In this document: one piece after another, positions 1-4,980 of the stretch | Numbering within the stretch: position 1 is the stretch's first letter | How the letters are laid out: every line of letters starts with the position of its first letter | Assembly (NCBI GenBank): GCA_041664985.1 | Contig: JBAYJS010000033.1 | Location: forward strand, 1 to 11,645 | Origin: JBAYJS01 sp041664985 | GTDB taxonomy: Bacteria > Patescibacteriota > Patescibacteriia > Buchananbacterales > UBA6539 | Length of the DNA: 11,645 nucleotides | Direction: 5' to 3' | Translations under genes and position numbers: made by a program | Notes under the pieces: generated by a model | What the model saw: only the letters and a program-made list of their open reading frames with translations | Databases searched by the model: none | What the model was told of the DNA's origin: nothing

Positions 1-534
1 ACGGCGTTTAGCTTCTTTGTCGCCGCGCTCGGATTTTTTGGCCAGCATGATTTCCTCATCTGGTTTTAAAAGCGGCACTTTGCCGATTTCTCGCAAATAC
101 ATTTGAATTGAATCAGCCGAAATATCGGAAATATCTATTTTCTTTTTGCCGCTTGAGCTGACGCCTAATTTTTCTAAAATTTCATTTCTTTTTTCTTTGG
201 TTTCTAAAATTCCTTGTTCCGAATCAATCACAGACAATCCAAGCTGATCAAGTTTGAATAAAAATTTTTCATACTCATCCAAATATTCTTCAACTTCCGG
301 AAAAGTATGCAAAACTTCGGTTTCGGTAATAAACCCGCGAGTTCTTCCTTTATTAACCAAATGATCAACTAATTCTGGATTAAAATAAACTTTAGGTTTG
401 ATTTCAACCTTCTTTTTTTTAGACTTTAAAGCCGGCTTTTTTTTGGCGGTTTTGGCCTTGGGTTTTTTGCTGATTTTTTTCACGACTTTTTTTTGAGTCT
501 TTTTCTGGCTAGAAACCTTTTTCTTTTTAGCCAT
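1..534 (-). CDS. rpoD: Primary sigma factor RpoD, N-terminal part (runs off the left edge)
   Basis: The housekeeping sigma-70 subunit directs RNA polymerase to -35/-10 promoters. The reading frame is open from ATG at 534 to base 1, giving 178 residues and no stop. Residues about 141-165 (DSIQMYLREIGKVPLLKPDE and onward) are a textbook sigma region 1.2, followed by the start of the nonconserved/region 2 part. Residues about 50-125 fit a region 1.1-like helical segment. The first 48 residues are extraordinarily basic, with about 24 lysines. The start lies only 4 nt after the dnaG stop codon with no visible SD, so the gene is probably translationally coupled to dnaG. The order dnaG-rpoD matches the conserved macromolecular synthesis operon, here without rpsU immediately upstream. 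The identity is secure; regions 2-4 are outside the window. Confidence 0.95.
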   Translation of the reverse strand, partial: MAKKKKVSSQKKTQKKVVKKISKKPKAKTAKKKPALKSKKKKVEIKPKVYFNPELVDHLVNKGRTRGFITETEVLHTFPEVEEYLDEYEKFLFKLDQLGLSVIDSEQGILETKEKRNEILEKLGVSSSGKKKIDISDISADSIQMYLREIGKVPLLKPDEEIMLAKKSERGDKEAKRR

Positions 535-538
535 AATT

Positions 539-2329
539 TTAATCCAAAGTATTAAGTTTAATTACTATCTCGTTAAATTCTTCGACCAATTTTTTGACCT
601 CATCTTTTTGGCCTGATTTTTCCGCGTCATTAATTTTTCTCTCAATTTCTTTAAGCAACAAATTTAAGTAATTTCTTTTGGTAAAAGCAATGGTTTTGAC
701 CATTTCCGATCGAATAGCGTCTAAGTCAAAATTAAAAAAATCCCTCTCACCAAGAAGAATTAATCGATCGGCTAAAATACCCAAACCAGCGGCTTTGATT
801 TTATTATGAAAGTCTTGATAAACAAACCGGTTGCTATCATTATTAATGCTTTCAGTATAATAAATAATTAAGTTTTTGTAAAGGCTATTTAAATCCGTGT
901 CAGTAATAACCTCGGGCGCCAAATTATCAATCAAATCCGACAAGTTTTCCGGATATTTTAAAGCAATTGCCAGAATTTGTTCATAAAGCATGACATTGCG
1001 ATCACGCACCGGCAAATTTTGCGGCTGACTGGCAGCTGACAACTGATTTTTGATTCGGTTTTTGGGCAAAGACTCCAATAAAATCCGTTCCGGCACTTTT
1101 ACGGCTTCGGACAATTTTTGCAGCCAATGAGTCTGCTCGATTTTATTTTGCAGCCGAAAAATCAAAGGCAAAAGAATTTTAGCCGCTTCTTTTTTGCCTT
1201 CGGGCGAATTTAGGTCAAGTTGCGAAAAAGTTTTTTGAAAATAATACTCCATGATTGACTGGGCTTTTTTAATCGCTTCAAACCAAAGGCTAGGATTGGC
1301 TTTGATACATTCATCCGGATCTTTACCAACCGGCAAAGTAATGACTTTAACATTCATTTCTTCATTAAGCGCCAAATCAATACCCCGCTTGGCAGCTGAC
1401 TCGCCCGCCAAATCCATATCAAAACAAATGGCTAAATTATTTGAATAACGCTTTAAAATTTTAATTTGATCGGGCGTAAAAGCCGTGCCGGAAGTGGCAA
1501 TCACATTGCCGGTGCCGGCTTGAACGGCAGAAACCACATCCATTTGACCCTCAACTACAATCACCTGATTTTCTTTTTTGATTTCGGCCTTAGCGCGGTC
1601 TAAATTAAAAATTACTAGGCTTTTATTGTAAATTAAAGTTTGGGGCGTATTGATATATTTACCGCCGATTTCCTCGGTTTTCAAAGTTCGACCGGAAAAA
1701 CCAATCGGATTGCCGTGCAAATCATTAATTGGAAACATTAAGCGGTCACGGAAACGATCATAAAAATCCTGGCCGCGTTCTTTTTTAACCGATAACCCCG
1801 CTAAAAATATTTCCTGATCCGAAAAACCCCGGCCTTTCAAAAAATCAATTAAATGGTCCCAGGAATCCAAAGCATAACCAATTTTAAAATCAATAATGGT
1901 TCGTTCGTTGATTTGGCGCTTACGCAAATAGTCTCTGGCTTTTTGGCCTTGGTGCGATTCCAACAAAGTCTTGTGCCAAAAATAAGCGGCCAACTCGCAC
2001 AAATCAAGTAGCCGATTTCTTTGACTGGAAAGTTTGGGATTTTCGGCCACTAGTTGAACTCCGGCTTTTTGGGCTAAAAGCCGCAAAGCTTCCGGAAATT
2101 CAATGCCTTCAATTTTTTGAACAAAGGTAAAAATATCGCCACCTTCGGAACAGCCAAAACAATGCCAAATTTGTTTATCTTTGGATACCATAAAAGAAGG
2201 AGACTTTTCGTTGTGAAACGGACAAAGCGCCTTCCAATTATTGGGACCGGCCGGTTTTAAGCGGATATATTCGGAAATTAAATCAACAATATCAACTCGG
2301 GCCTTAATTTCTTCGATTTGGCTGGACAT
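539..2329 (-). CDS. dnaG: DNA primase DnaG
   Basis: Primase makes the RNA primers for replication and works with the replicative helicase. The protein has 596 residues, normal for the family. The N-terminal CHC2 zinc-binding domain is intact: ligands C36, H39, C57 and C60, with the surrounding CPFHNEKSPSF and WHCFGC motifs. The catalytic core follows, with the basic RFRDRLMFPI motif (192-201), GFSGR (210-214) and KYINTPQTLIYNKS (224-237). The TOPRIM motifs are VVEGQMDVV (E260, 258-266) and FDMDLAGESAAKRG (D304 and D306). The C-terminal region from about residue 440 is helical and would be the helicase-interaction domain, the least conserved part. The ATG at 2329 is the only sensible start because the zinc motif begins 36 residues later; no SD is visible. 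It is transcribed together with rpoD, which starts 4 nt downstream. Confidence 0.98.
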   Translation of the reverse strand: MSSQIEEIKARVDIVDLISEYIRLKPAGPNNWKALCPFHNEKSPSFMVSKDKQIWHCFGCSEGGDIFTFVQKIEGIEFPEALRLLAQKAGVQLVAENPKLSSQRNRLLDLCELAAYFWHKTLLESHQGQKARDYLRKRQINERTIIDFKIGYALDSWDHLIDFLKGRGFSDQEIFLAGLSVKKERGQDFYDRFRDRLMFPINDLHGNPIGFSGRTLKTEEIGGKYINTPQTLIYNKSLVIFNLDRAKAEIKKENQVIVVEGQMDVVSAVQAGTGNVIATSGTAFTPDQIKILKRYSNNLAICFDMDLAGESAAKRGIDLALNEEMNVKVITLPVGKDPDECIKANPSLWFEAIKKAQSIMEYYFQKTFSQLDLNSPEGKKEAAKILLPLIFRLQNKIEQTHWLQKLSEAVKVPERILLESLPKNRIKNQLSAASQPQNLPVRDRNVMLYEQILAIALKYPENLSDLIDNLAPEVITDTDLNSLYKNLIIYYTESINNDSNRFVYQDFHNKIKAAGLGILADRLILLGERDFFNFDLDAIRSEMVKTIAFTKRNYLNLLLKEIERKINDAEKSGQKDEVKKLVEEFNEIVIKLNTLD

Positions 2330-2362
2330 AGATAAAAAATGCCTTTTGTTTAAAGCACTATC

Positions 2363-2392
2363 ATTTTACTCTACTTAGGCGATTTTAGGCAA
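2363..2392 (-). promoter_or_regulatory. Candidate promoter for dnaG-rpoD
   Basis: On the minus strand TTGCCT (plus 2387-2392) and TAAAAT (plus 2363-2368) are separated by 18 nt. The -10 lies 34 nt upstream of the dnaG ATG. The match to the sigma-70 consensus is fair, not strong. Confidence 0.4.
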
Positions 2393-2396
2393 GAAA

Positions 2397-2433
2397 TTGA
2401 CTAAAAATCAGTTTTTTGCTTTAATAGTATAGT
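2397..2433 (+). promoter_or_regulatory. Weak candidate promoter for the tRNA-Ser/Nudix/SET unit
   Basis: TTGACT (2397-2402) is followed after 18 nt by TTAATA (2421-2426). A better -10-like TATAGT (2428-2433) lies too far from that -35. Something must drive the plus-strand tRNA block that starts near 2503, and this is the best candidate seen. It partly overlaps the divergent dnaG promoter region. Confidence 0.3.
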
Positions 2434-2529
2434 ACTTGGCTATCCAACCTGGTTGTTAGAGTATGCCAAAAAAGCTATTTTAAAAATCAAATAAACCTTC
2501 ATTAAGCAGCAAAACGGAGAGGTGCCAGA

Positions 2530-2549
2530 CCTGCCTGATGGCAGGCAGG
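2530..2549 (+). repeat. Palindromic D-loop insert 1
   Basis: CCTGCC (2530-2535), loop TGAT, GGCAGG (2540-2545) plus a CAGG tail, 20 nt in all. It sits between CCAGA and GTGGTCG of the interrupted tRNA's D-arm. Confidence 0.6.
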
Positions 2550-2556
2550 GTGGTCG

Positions 2557-2571
2557 CCCGCCCAAGGCGGG
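2557..2571 (+). repeat. Palindromic D-loop insert 2 (CCCGCC-N3-GGCGGG)
   Basis: CCCGCC (2557-2562), loop CAA, GGCGGG (2566-2571). This is a member of the GC-rich palindrome family also found at 2809, 3515 and 3622. Confidence 0.6.
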
Positions 2572-2590
2572 TAAACATGGGACAGTCTTG

Positions 2591-2741
2591 TCCCGACAAA
2601 ACCGGAAGGGTGCCTGAGTGGTTGAAAGGGACAGTCTTGAAAACTGTTAGACCGGAAACGGTCTCGCGGGTTCGAATCCCGCCCCTTCCGGTTTTTTCGG
2701 GATCCCGATTACCTTTTATTAAATAAATTAATAAATCGGGA
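2591..2741 (+). other. 151-nt anticodon-loop insert carrying an intact tRNA-Ser
   Basis: The insert is bounded by structure on both sides. Arm 2591-2610 pairs with 2683-2702 (20 bp, one mismatch), with the inner tRNA at its apex. A second hairpin, TCCCGATT (2703-2710) with AATCGGGA (2734-2741), closes the insert exactly where the outer anticodon loop resumes at 2742. At 151 nt with no recognisable intron core or ORF it is not a usual group I or II intron. Confidence 0.65.
2604..2690 (+). tRNA. tRNA-Ser(UGA)
   Basis: An intact class II serine tRNA of 87 nt that decodes UCA and related codons. Acceptor GGAAGGG (2604-2610) pairs with CCCTTCC (2683-2689); the discriminator is G2690. The anticodon arm ACAGT-CTTGAAA-ACTGT has anticodon TGA at 2638-2640. 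The long variable arm is AGACCG-GAAA-CGGTCT, and the T-arm GCGGG-TTCGAAT-CCCGC is perfect. CCA is not encoded. The acceptor helix continues outward (ACC/GGT, then AAA/TTT), forming an unusually long stem. It lies inside the anticodon loop of the interrupted tRNA-Ser(UGA) and shares its anticodon arm sequence. Confidence 0.96.
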
Positions 2742-2774
2742 AAAACTGTTAGACTAAAAAGGTCTTGAGGGTTC

Positions 2775-2823
2775 TGTGCCTAAGGCCGGCCAGAGATTGG
2801 CAGGCGCATCCGCCTCTGGCGGA
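2775..2823 (+). repeat. T-loop insert in interrupted tRNA-Ser(UGA)
   Basis: This 49-nt insert lies between TTC (2772-2774) and GAAT (2824-2827) of the T-loop. It starts TGTGCC and ends with GCGCA plus the palindrome TCCGCC-TCT-GGCGGA (2809-2823). The insert at the same site in cluster 2 (3592-3636) has matching ends. Confidence 0.6.
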
Positions 2824-2879
2824 GAATCCCACCCTCTCCGTTTTGCTGCTTAACTGTCATTTAATTTAAATAATGATTT

Positions 2880-3314
2880 ATGGCCCCAAAAATTAGACCG
2901 ATTGCAATTTGTATTTTTTATCATAATGGTAAAATTTTAGCGACTGAAGGCTATGATGAGATAACCAAGGAAAAATTTTTTCGGCCAATCGGCGGTGGCA
3001 TAGAATTTGGCGAAACCGGCAAGGAAGCTTTAATCAGAGAAATTAAGGAGGAGCTTGATACTGAGGTTAAAGCAATAAAAGAGATTGGTTTGTTTGAAAA
3101 TATTTTTACCTATCAGGGTCAACCGGGGCATGAAATAATTTTTGTTTATGACGGTGAATTTATTGATCAAAATTTATATACTCAGGAAAAAATAGTCGTA
3201 ACGGAAGGAGAGACAAAAACTCAGGCCGTTTGGCTAAAAATCGAGGAATTAATCAAAGACGAAATTTTACTTTATCCAGTCGGTTTAAAAGAACTAGTTT
3301 ACAAAAGAGTTTAA
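2880..3314 (+). CDS. Nudix hydrolase
   Basis: A predicted cytosolic, metal-dependent hydrolase of nucleoside-diphosphate-linked substrates, 144 residues, a single Nudix domain and near the usual length. The Nudix box G39-x5-E45-x7-R53-E54-x2-E57-E58 is complete for the metal-binding glutamates. The usual EExG glycine is replaced by Asp60. The strand FFRPIGGGIEFGE precedes the box, as in MutT/ADP-ribose pyrophosphatase-like members. The substrate cannot be deduced. The ATG at 2880 is followed directly by the first domain strand (IRPIAICIFYHNGKIL); the upstream sequence is AT-rich with no clear SD. The gene lies between the two tRNA-Ser clusters, 40 nt after the end of the first and 7 nt before the acceptor stem of the second, and is probably transcribed with them. 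Confidence 0.9.
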   Translation: MAPKIRPIAICIFYHNGKILATEGYDEITKEKFFRPIGGGIEFGETGKEALIREIKEELDTEVKAIKEIGLFENIFTYQGQPGHEIIFVYDGEFIDQNLYTQEKIVVTEGETKTQAVWLKIEELIKDEILLYPVGLKELVYKRV

Positions 3315-3344
3315 AAAACCTGGAGAGGTCGCATACCCACCCAG

Positions 3345-3505
3345 TCACCAAAATAATAATAAAATTATTTAATAAAAATCCTTCTTGCAGCGGAGAGGTC
3401 GCATAGTGGCCTAGTGCGCACGCTTGGAAAGCGTGTATACCGCAAGGTATCGGGAGTTCGAATCTCCCCCTCTCCGCCGCCAGAAGGAACTCACTATTTT
3501 GGTGA
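3345..3505 (+). repeat. 11-bp inverted repeat bounding the segment with intact tRNA-Ser(GGA)
   Basis: TCACCAAAATA (3345-3355) is the exact reverse complement of TATTTTGGTGA (3495-3505). Inside it a second, imperfect repeat (3380-3398 with 3469-3487, 2 mismatches in 19) extends the tRNA acceptor stem outward. The arrangement parallels the insert at 2591-2741. Confidence 0.75.
3392..3476 (+). tRNA. tRNA-Ser(GGA)
   Basis: An intact class II serine tRNA of 85 nt that decodes UCC/UCU. Acceptor GGAGAGG (3392-3398) pairs with CCTCTCC (3469-3475); the discriminator is G3476. The anticodon arm CACGC-TTGGAAA-GCGTG has anticodon GGA at 3426-3428. The variable arm is TATACCGCAAGGTATC and the T-arm GGGAG-TTCGAAT-CTCCC is perfect. 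CCA is not encoded. It sits between the halves of a broken tRNA-Ser with the same anticodon loop. Confidence 0.96.
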
Positions 3506-3514
3506 TAAAGCTTG

Positions 3515-3559
3515 TCCGCCAGAGGCGGATCCGCCTCTTTGAATAATTAAGGTGGCGGA
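3515..3559 (+). repeat. Palindromic anticodon-loop insert in the tRNA-Ser(GGA)-like copy
   Basis: This 45-nt segment begins TCCGCC and ends GGCGGA, and lies between GCTTG and GAAAGC. It contains TCCGCC-AGA-GGCGGA (3515-3529) and the perfect palindrome AGAGGCGGATCCGCCTCT (3521-3538). Confidence 0.6.
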
Positions 3560-3607
3560 GAAAGCGTGTATACCGCAAGATATTGGGGTTCTGCGCCACC
3601 TTAATTA
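3544..3607 (+). repeat. 14-bp inverted repeat across the outer tRNA 3' part
   Basis: TAATTAAGGTGGCG (3544-3557) is the exact reverse complement of CGCCACCTTAATTA (3594-3607). The arms lie in the anticodon-loop insert and the T-loop insert, and enclose the anticodon 3' strand, variable arm and T-arm 5' strand of the broken tRNA. Confidence 0.8.
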
Positions 3608-3636
3608 AATTAAACCGCGCACCCGCCTTTGGCGGG
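3592..3636 (+). repeat. T-loop insert in the tRNA-Ser(GGA)-like copy
   Basis: This 45-nt insert lies between TTC (3589-3591) and GAAT (3637-3640). It starts TGCGCC and ends with GCGCA plus CCCGCC-TTT-GGCGGG (3622-3636). Position and ends match the T-loop insert at 2775-2823. Confidence 0.6.
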
Positions 3637-3670
3637 GAATCCCCCCCCCTCTCTCCGCCAGGCAAAAACT

Positions 3671-4069
3671 ATGGAAATTTTGCCGCCAAAAAAAATAAAG
3701 CTAGTTGATATTCCCGACAAGGGTCGAGGAATTATTGCTACCCAAGATATCTTAGCTGGACAAATAATTGAAATCTGCCCGATTATTATTTTATCCCAAA
3801 AAGATACCGATTACATCAGACAAAGCTCTGATTTTTTAAATTTTTATTATCTGGAACAAACCGCAATTAATAAAGCCTGTCTGATGCTTGGTTACGGCTC
3901 GCTCTATAACCATAACAGCAAGGATCCAAACGCTGATATTGATTATGATACTGATGAGATAAAAAATTACGTAATTTTTAAAGCTCTTGAAGATATTAAA
4001 GCCGGGCAAGAAATTACTTACAATTATGACTACGACAGCGACAAGATTGAATTTTTAAAAATTGATTAA
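3671..4069 (+). CDS. Small SET-domain protein (putative protein lysine methyltransferase)
   Basis: SET domains transfer methyl groups from S-adenosylmethionine to protein lysines; the target here is unknown. The protein has 132 residues and is essentially a bare SET core. It shows GRGIIATQDILAGQIIE (18-34, the opening GxG motif), LYNHN (78-82, the asparagine-histidine cofactor-binding motif) and AGQEITYNYDY (111-121, the C-terminal catalytic tyrosine motif). No pre-SET or post-SET cysteines are visible. I chose ATG 3671 over the in-frame ATG at 3629, because the longer form would add 14 residues encoded inside the tRNA-like sequence and the domain starts just after 3671. Only a weak AGG (3660-3662) serves as SD. 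The start is 14 nt after the end of the tRNA-like copy, so the mRNA may begin at a tRNA-processing cut. Confidence 0.85.
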   Translation: MEILPPKKIKLVDIPDKGRGIIATQDILAGQIIEICPIIILSQKDTDYIRQSSDFLNFYYLEQTAINKACLMLGYGSLYNHNSKDPNADIDYDTDEIKNYVIFKALEDIKAGQEITYNYDYDSDKIEFLKID

Positions 4070-4090
4070 AGAATATTAAATTATAACACA

Positions 4091-4119
4091 AAATAGCCCC
4101 GTTTTTCACGGGGCTATTT
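4091..4119. terminator. Bidirectional intrinsic terminator
   Basis: AAATAGCCCCG (4091-4101) pairs with CGGGGCTATTT (4109-4119) around a 7-nt loop. A T-run follows on the plus strand, and the A-rich left side gives one on the minus strand. It separates the convergent SET gene and dsbA-like gene. Confidence 0.9.
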
Positions 4120-4139
4120 TTATTTGATTAACTGGGTTT

Positions 4140-4892
4140 TTATTTCAAGAAAGAGTCAATGATGGTTTTAAAGGTTTCGTACGGATAAGCGCCTTTGACC
4201 AATTGATCATTAACAAAGGTCCCCGGGGTACCCGATACGCCAGCGGCTTGGGCTTCTTCAGCCTGCTTTTGGATTTTGCTTGCCATTTGACCGGAATCCA
4301 AACAATCGTTGAATTTGGAAGTATTTAAGCCTAAATCTTTAGCATAGCTTTTCAAATTATCAACGGTTAAAGCGGATTGATTGGCGAATAATTTATCATG
4401 CATCTCCCAAAATTTATTCTGATCACCGGCACATTCAGCGGCTTCAGAGGCTTTTTGAGCGTAAGGGTGAATGCTGCTTAACGGGAAATTGCGCCAAACG
4501 ATTCTGACTTTATCGCCATAATCTTTTGCAATTTGTTCCATGGTTGGCTCATGACGTTGGCAATAAGGGCATTGAAAATCTGAAATCACAATTAAAGTCA
4601 CTTTGGCGTTTATATTGCCTAAAATATGATCTTGGTCAGTGACCGGACCAAGTTTAGTAACATCAACCGTCTCGGTTGGTTCTGGTTGAGCAGCGGCGTT
4701 AGTATTGACGTTGGCGTTAGTGTTAACATTGACTACTTTGTTGTTTTTGGCATCACTTTTATCGCCGCCGGGAAGTTGGCCGCCGATAAGCAAAACCAAA
4801 AAACCGATCAAACTAATGACCGCTACGCCGGAAACCAAGCCTAAAACCAGGCTTTGAGTTGGCGACATGTCCAAGAATTTTTTTTCTGCCAT
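4140..4892 (-). CDS. Membrane-anchored DsbA-family thiol-disulfide oxidoreductase
   Basis: A thioredoxin-fold protein of the DsbA/Thioredoxin_4 type, expected to make or isomerise disulfides outside the cytoplasmic membrane. It has 250 residues. A hydrophobic segment at about 15-37 acts as an uncleaved N-terminal anchor. A low-complexity Asn/Thr/Val/Ala/Pro linker (51-72) follows, then the catalytic domain from about 85. The active site is C108-P-Y-C111 in the context SDFQCPYCQRHEP. The cis-proline loop is GVSGTPGTFVN with T222-P223. Two further cysteines, C154 and C197, lie in the helical insertion and may form a structural disulfide, as in related BdbD-like proteins. The ATG at 4892 precedes the membrane segment, and no SD is evident. 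It ends at the shared terminator at 4091-4119. DsbA versus DsbG-like activity cannot be told from sequence. Confidence 0.92.
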   Translation of the reverse strand: MAEKKFLDMSPTQSLVLGLVSGVAVISLIGFLVLLIGGQLPGGDKSDAKNNKVVNVNTNANVNTNAAAQPEPTETVDVTKLGPVTDQDHILGNINAKVTLIVISDFQCPYCQRHEPTMEQIAKDYGDKVRIVWRNFPLSSIHPYAQKASEAAECAGDQNKFWEMHDKLFANQSALTVDNLKSYAKDLGLNTSKFNDCLDSGQMASKIQKQAEEAQAAGVSGTPGTFVNDQLVKGAYPYETFKTIIDSFLK

Positions 4893-4921
4893 AATTTTTA
4901 ATTTTATTAATTTTTAAATTT

Positions 4922-4956
4922 ATTTGATCCCTCCAACCAAAAAGGGATAATCAAAT
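4922..4956. other. Intergenic stem-loop between gatA and the dsbA-like gene
   Basis: ATTTGAT (4922-4928) pairs with ATCAAAT (4950-4956), continued by CCCT with AGGG after a 3-nt bulge. It lies between the gatA stop and the dsbA-like start. It has no good T-run on the minus strand, so a terminator role is doubtful. It may be a 5' UTR or transcript-end structure. Confidence 0.35.
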
Positions 4957-4980
4957 TTTATCACAATTAATCCAACTTGG

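Larger units (their letters stand above)
2516..2840 (+). pseudogene. Interrupted tRNA-Ser(UGA) with four loop insertions
   Basis: This is a tRNA-Ser split into five pieces. Acceptor GGAGAGG (2516-2522) pairs with CCTCTCC (2833-2839); the discriminator is G2840. Removing 2530-2549 and 2557-2571 (D-loop), 2591-2741 (anticodon loop) and 2775-2823 (T-loop) leaves 90 nt. That remainder has a CCA/TGG D-stem with a GTGGTC loop, an ACAGT/ACTGT anticodon stem with loop CTTGAAA (anticodon TGA), a class II variable arm (AGACT/GGTCT), and a T-arm with loop TTCGAAT and one A-A mismatch in its stem. The anticodon loop is cut between positions 35 and 36 (2590|2742). Each insert is wholly or partly palindromic. 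Bacteria lack the archaeal/eukaryotic tRNA-splicing endonuclease, so it is called a pseudogene, but the neat placement in loops leaves processing open. Confidence 0.75.
2503..2852 (+). repeat. 20-bp perfect inverted repeat enclosing tRNA-Ser cluster 1
   Basis: Positions 2503-2522 are the exact reverse complement of 2833-2852. The inner part of each arm is the 7-bp acceptor stem of the interrupted outer tRNA (2516-2522 with 2833-2839); the rest extends the stem by 13 bp outside the mature tRNA ends. The extension ends in an AAGCAGC/GCTGCTT block. Confidence 0.9.
3322..3657 (+). pseudogene. Decayed, interrupted tRNA-Ser(GGA)-like sequence
   Basis: A second broken tRNA-Ser. The 5' piece GGAGAGGTCGCATA (3322-3335) repeats the first 14 nt of the intact tRNA at 3392. 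The 3' pieces are GCTTG (3510-3514), GAAAGCGTGTATACCGCAAG and onward (3560-3591), and GAAT plus a C-tract and CTCTCCG (3637-3657). The anticodon loop reads GCTTG|GAAAGC across the 45-nt insert 3515-3559, and the T-loop reads TTC|GAAT across the insert 3592-3636. The D-arm and 5' anticodon stem are lost or replaced by the segment holding the intact tRNA. A nine-C run sits where the T-stem meets the acceptor. It is more eroded than the copy at 2516-2840, so function as a tRNA is unlikely. Confidence 0.6.

Noticed and set aside
2538..2726. 62-codon open frame on the plus strand
   Set aside because: It covers the intact tRNA-Ser(UGA) and its flanking palindromes; no coding character.
2591..2741. 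Group I intron in the tRNA anticodon loop
   Set aside because: Anticodon-loop group I introns are known in bacteria, but 151 nt is too short, much of it is an intact tRNA, and no conserved intron core was seen.
2503..3660. CRISPR array suggested by repeated short motifs
   Set aside because: The repeats are tRNA fragments and palindromes without regular spacing or uniform spacers; no cas genes are present.
3629..3670. Longer SET protein starting at 3629
   Set aside because: The extra 14 codons lie in tRNA-like and repeat sequence; the SET motif starts just after 3671.
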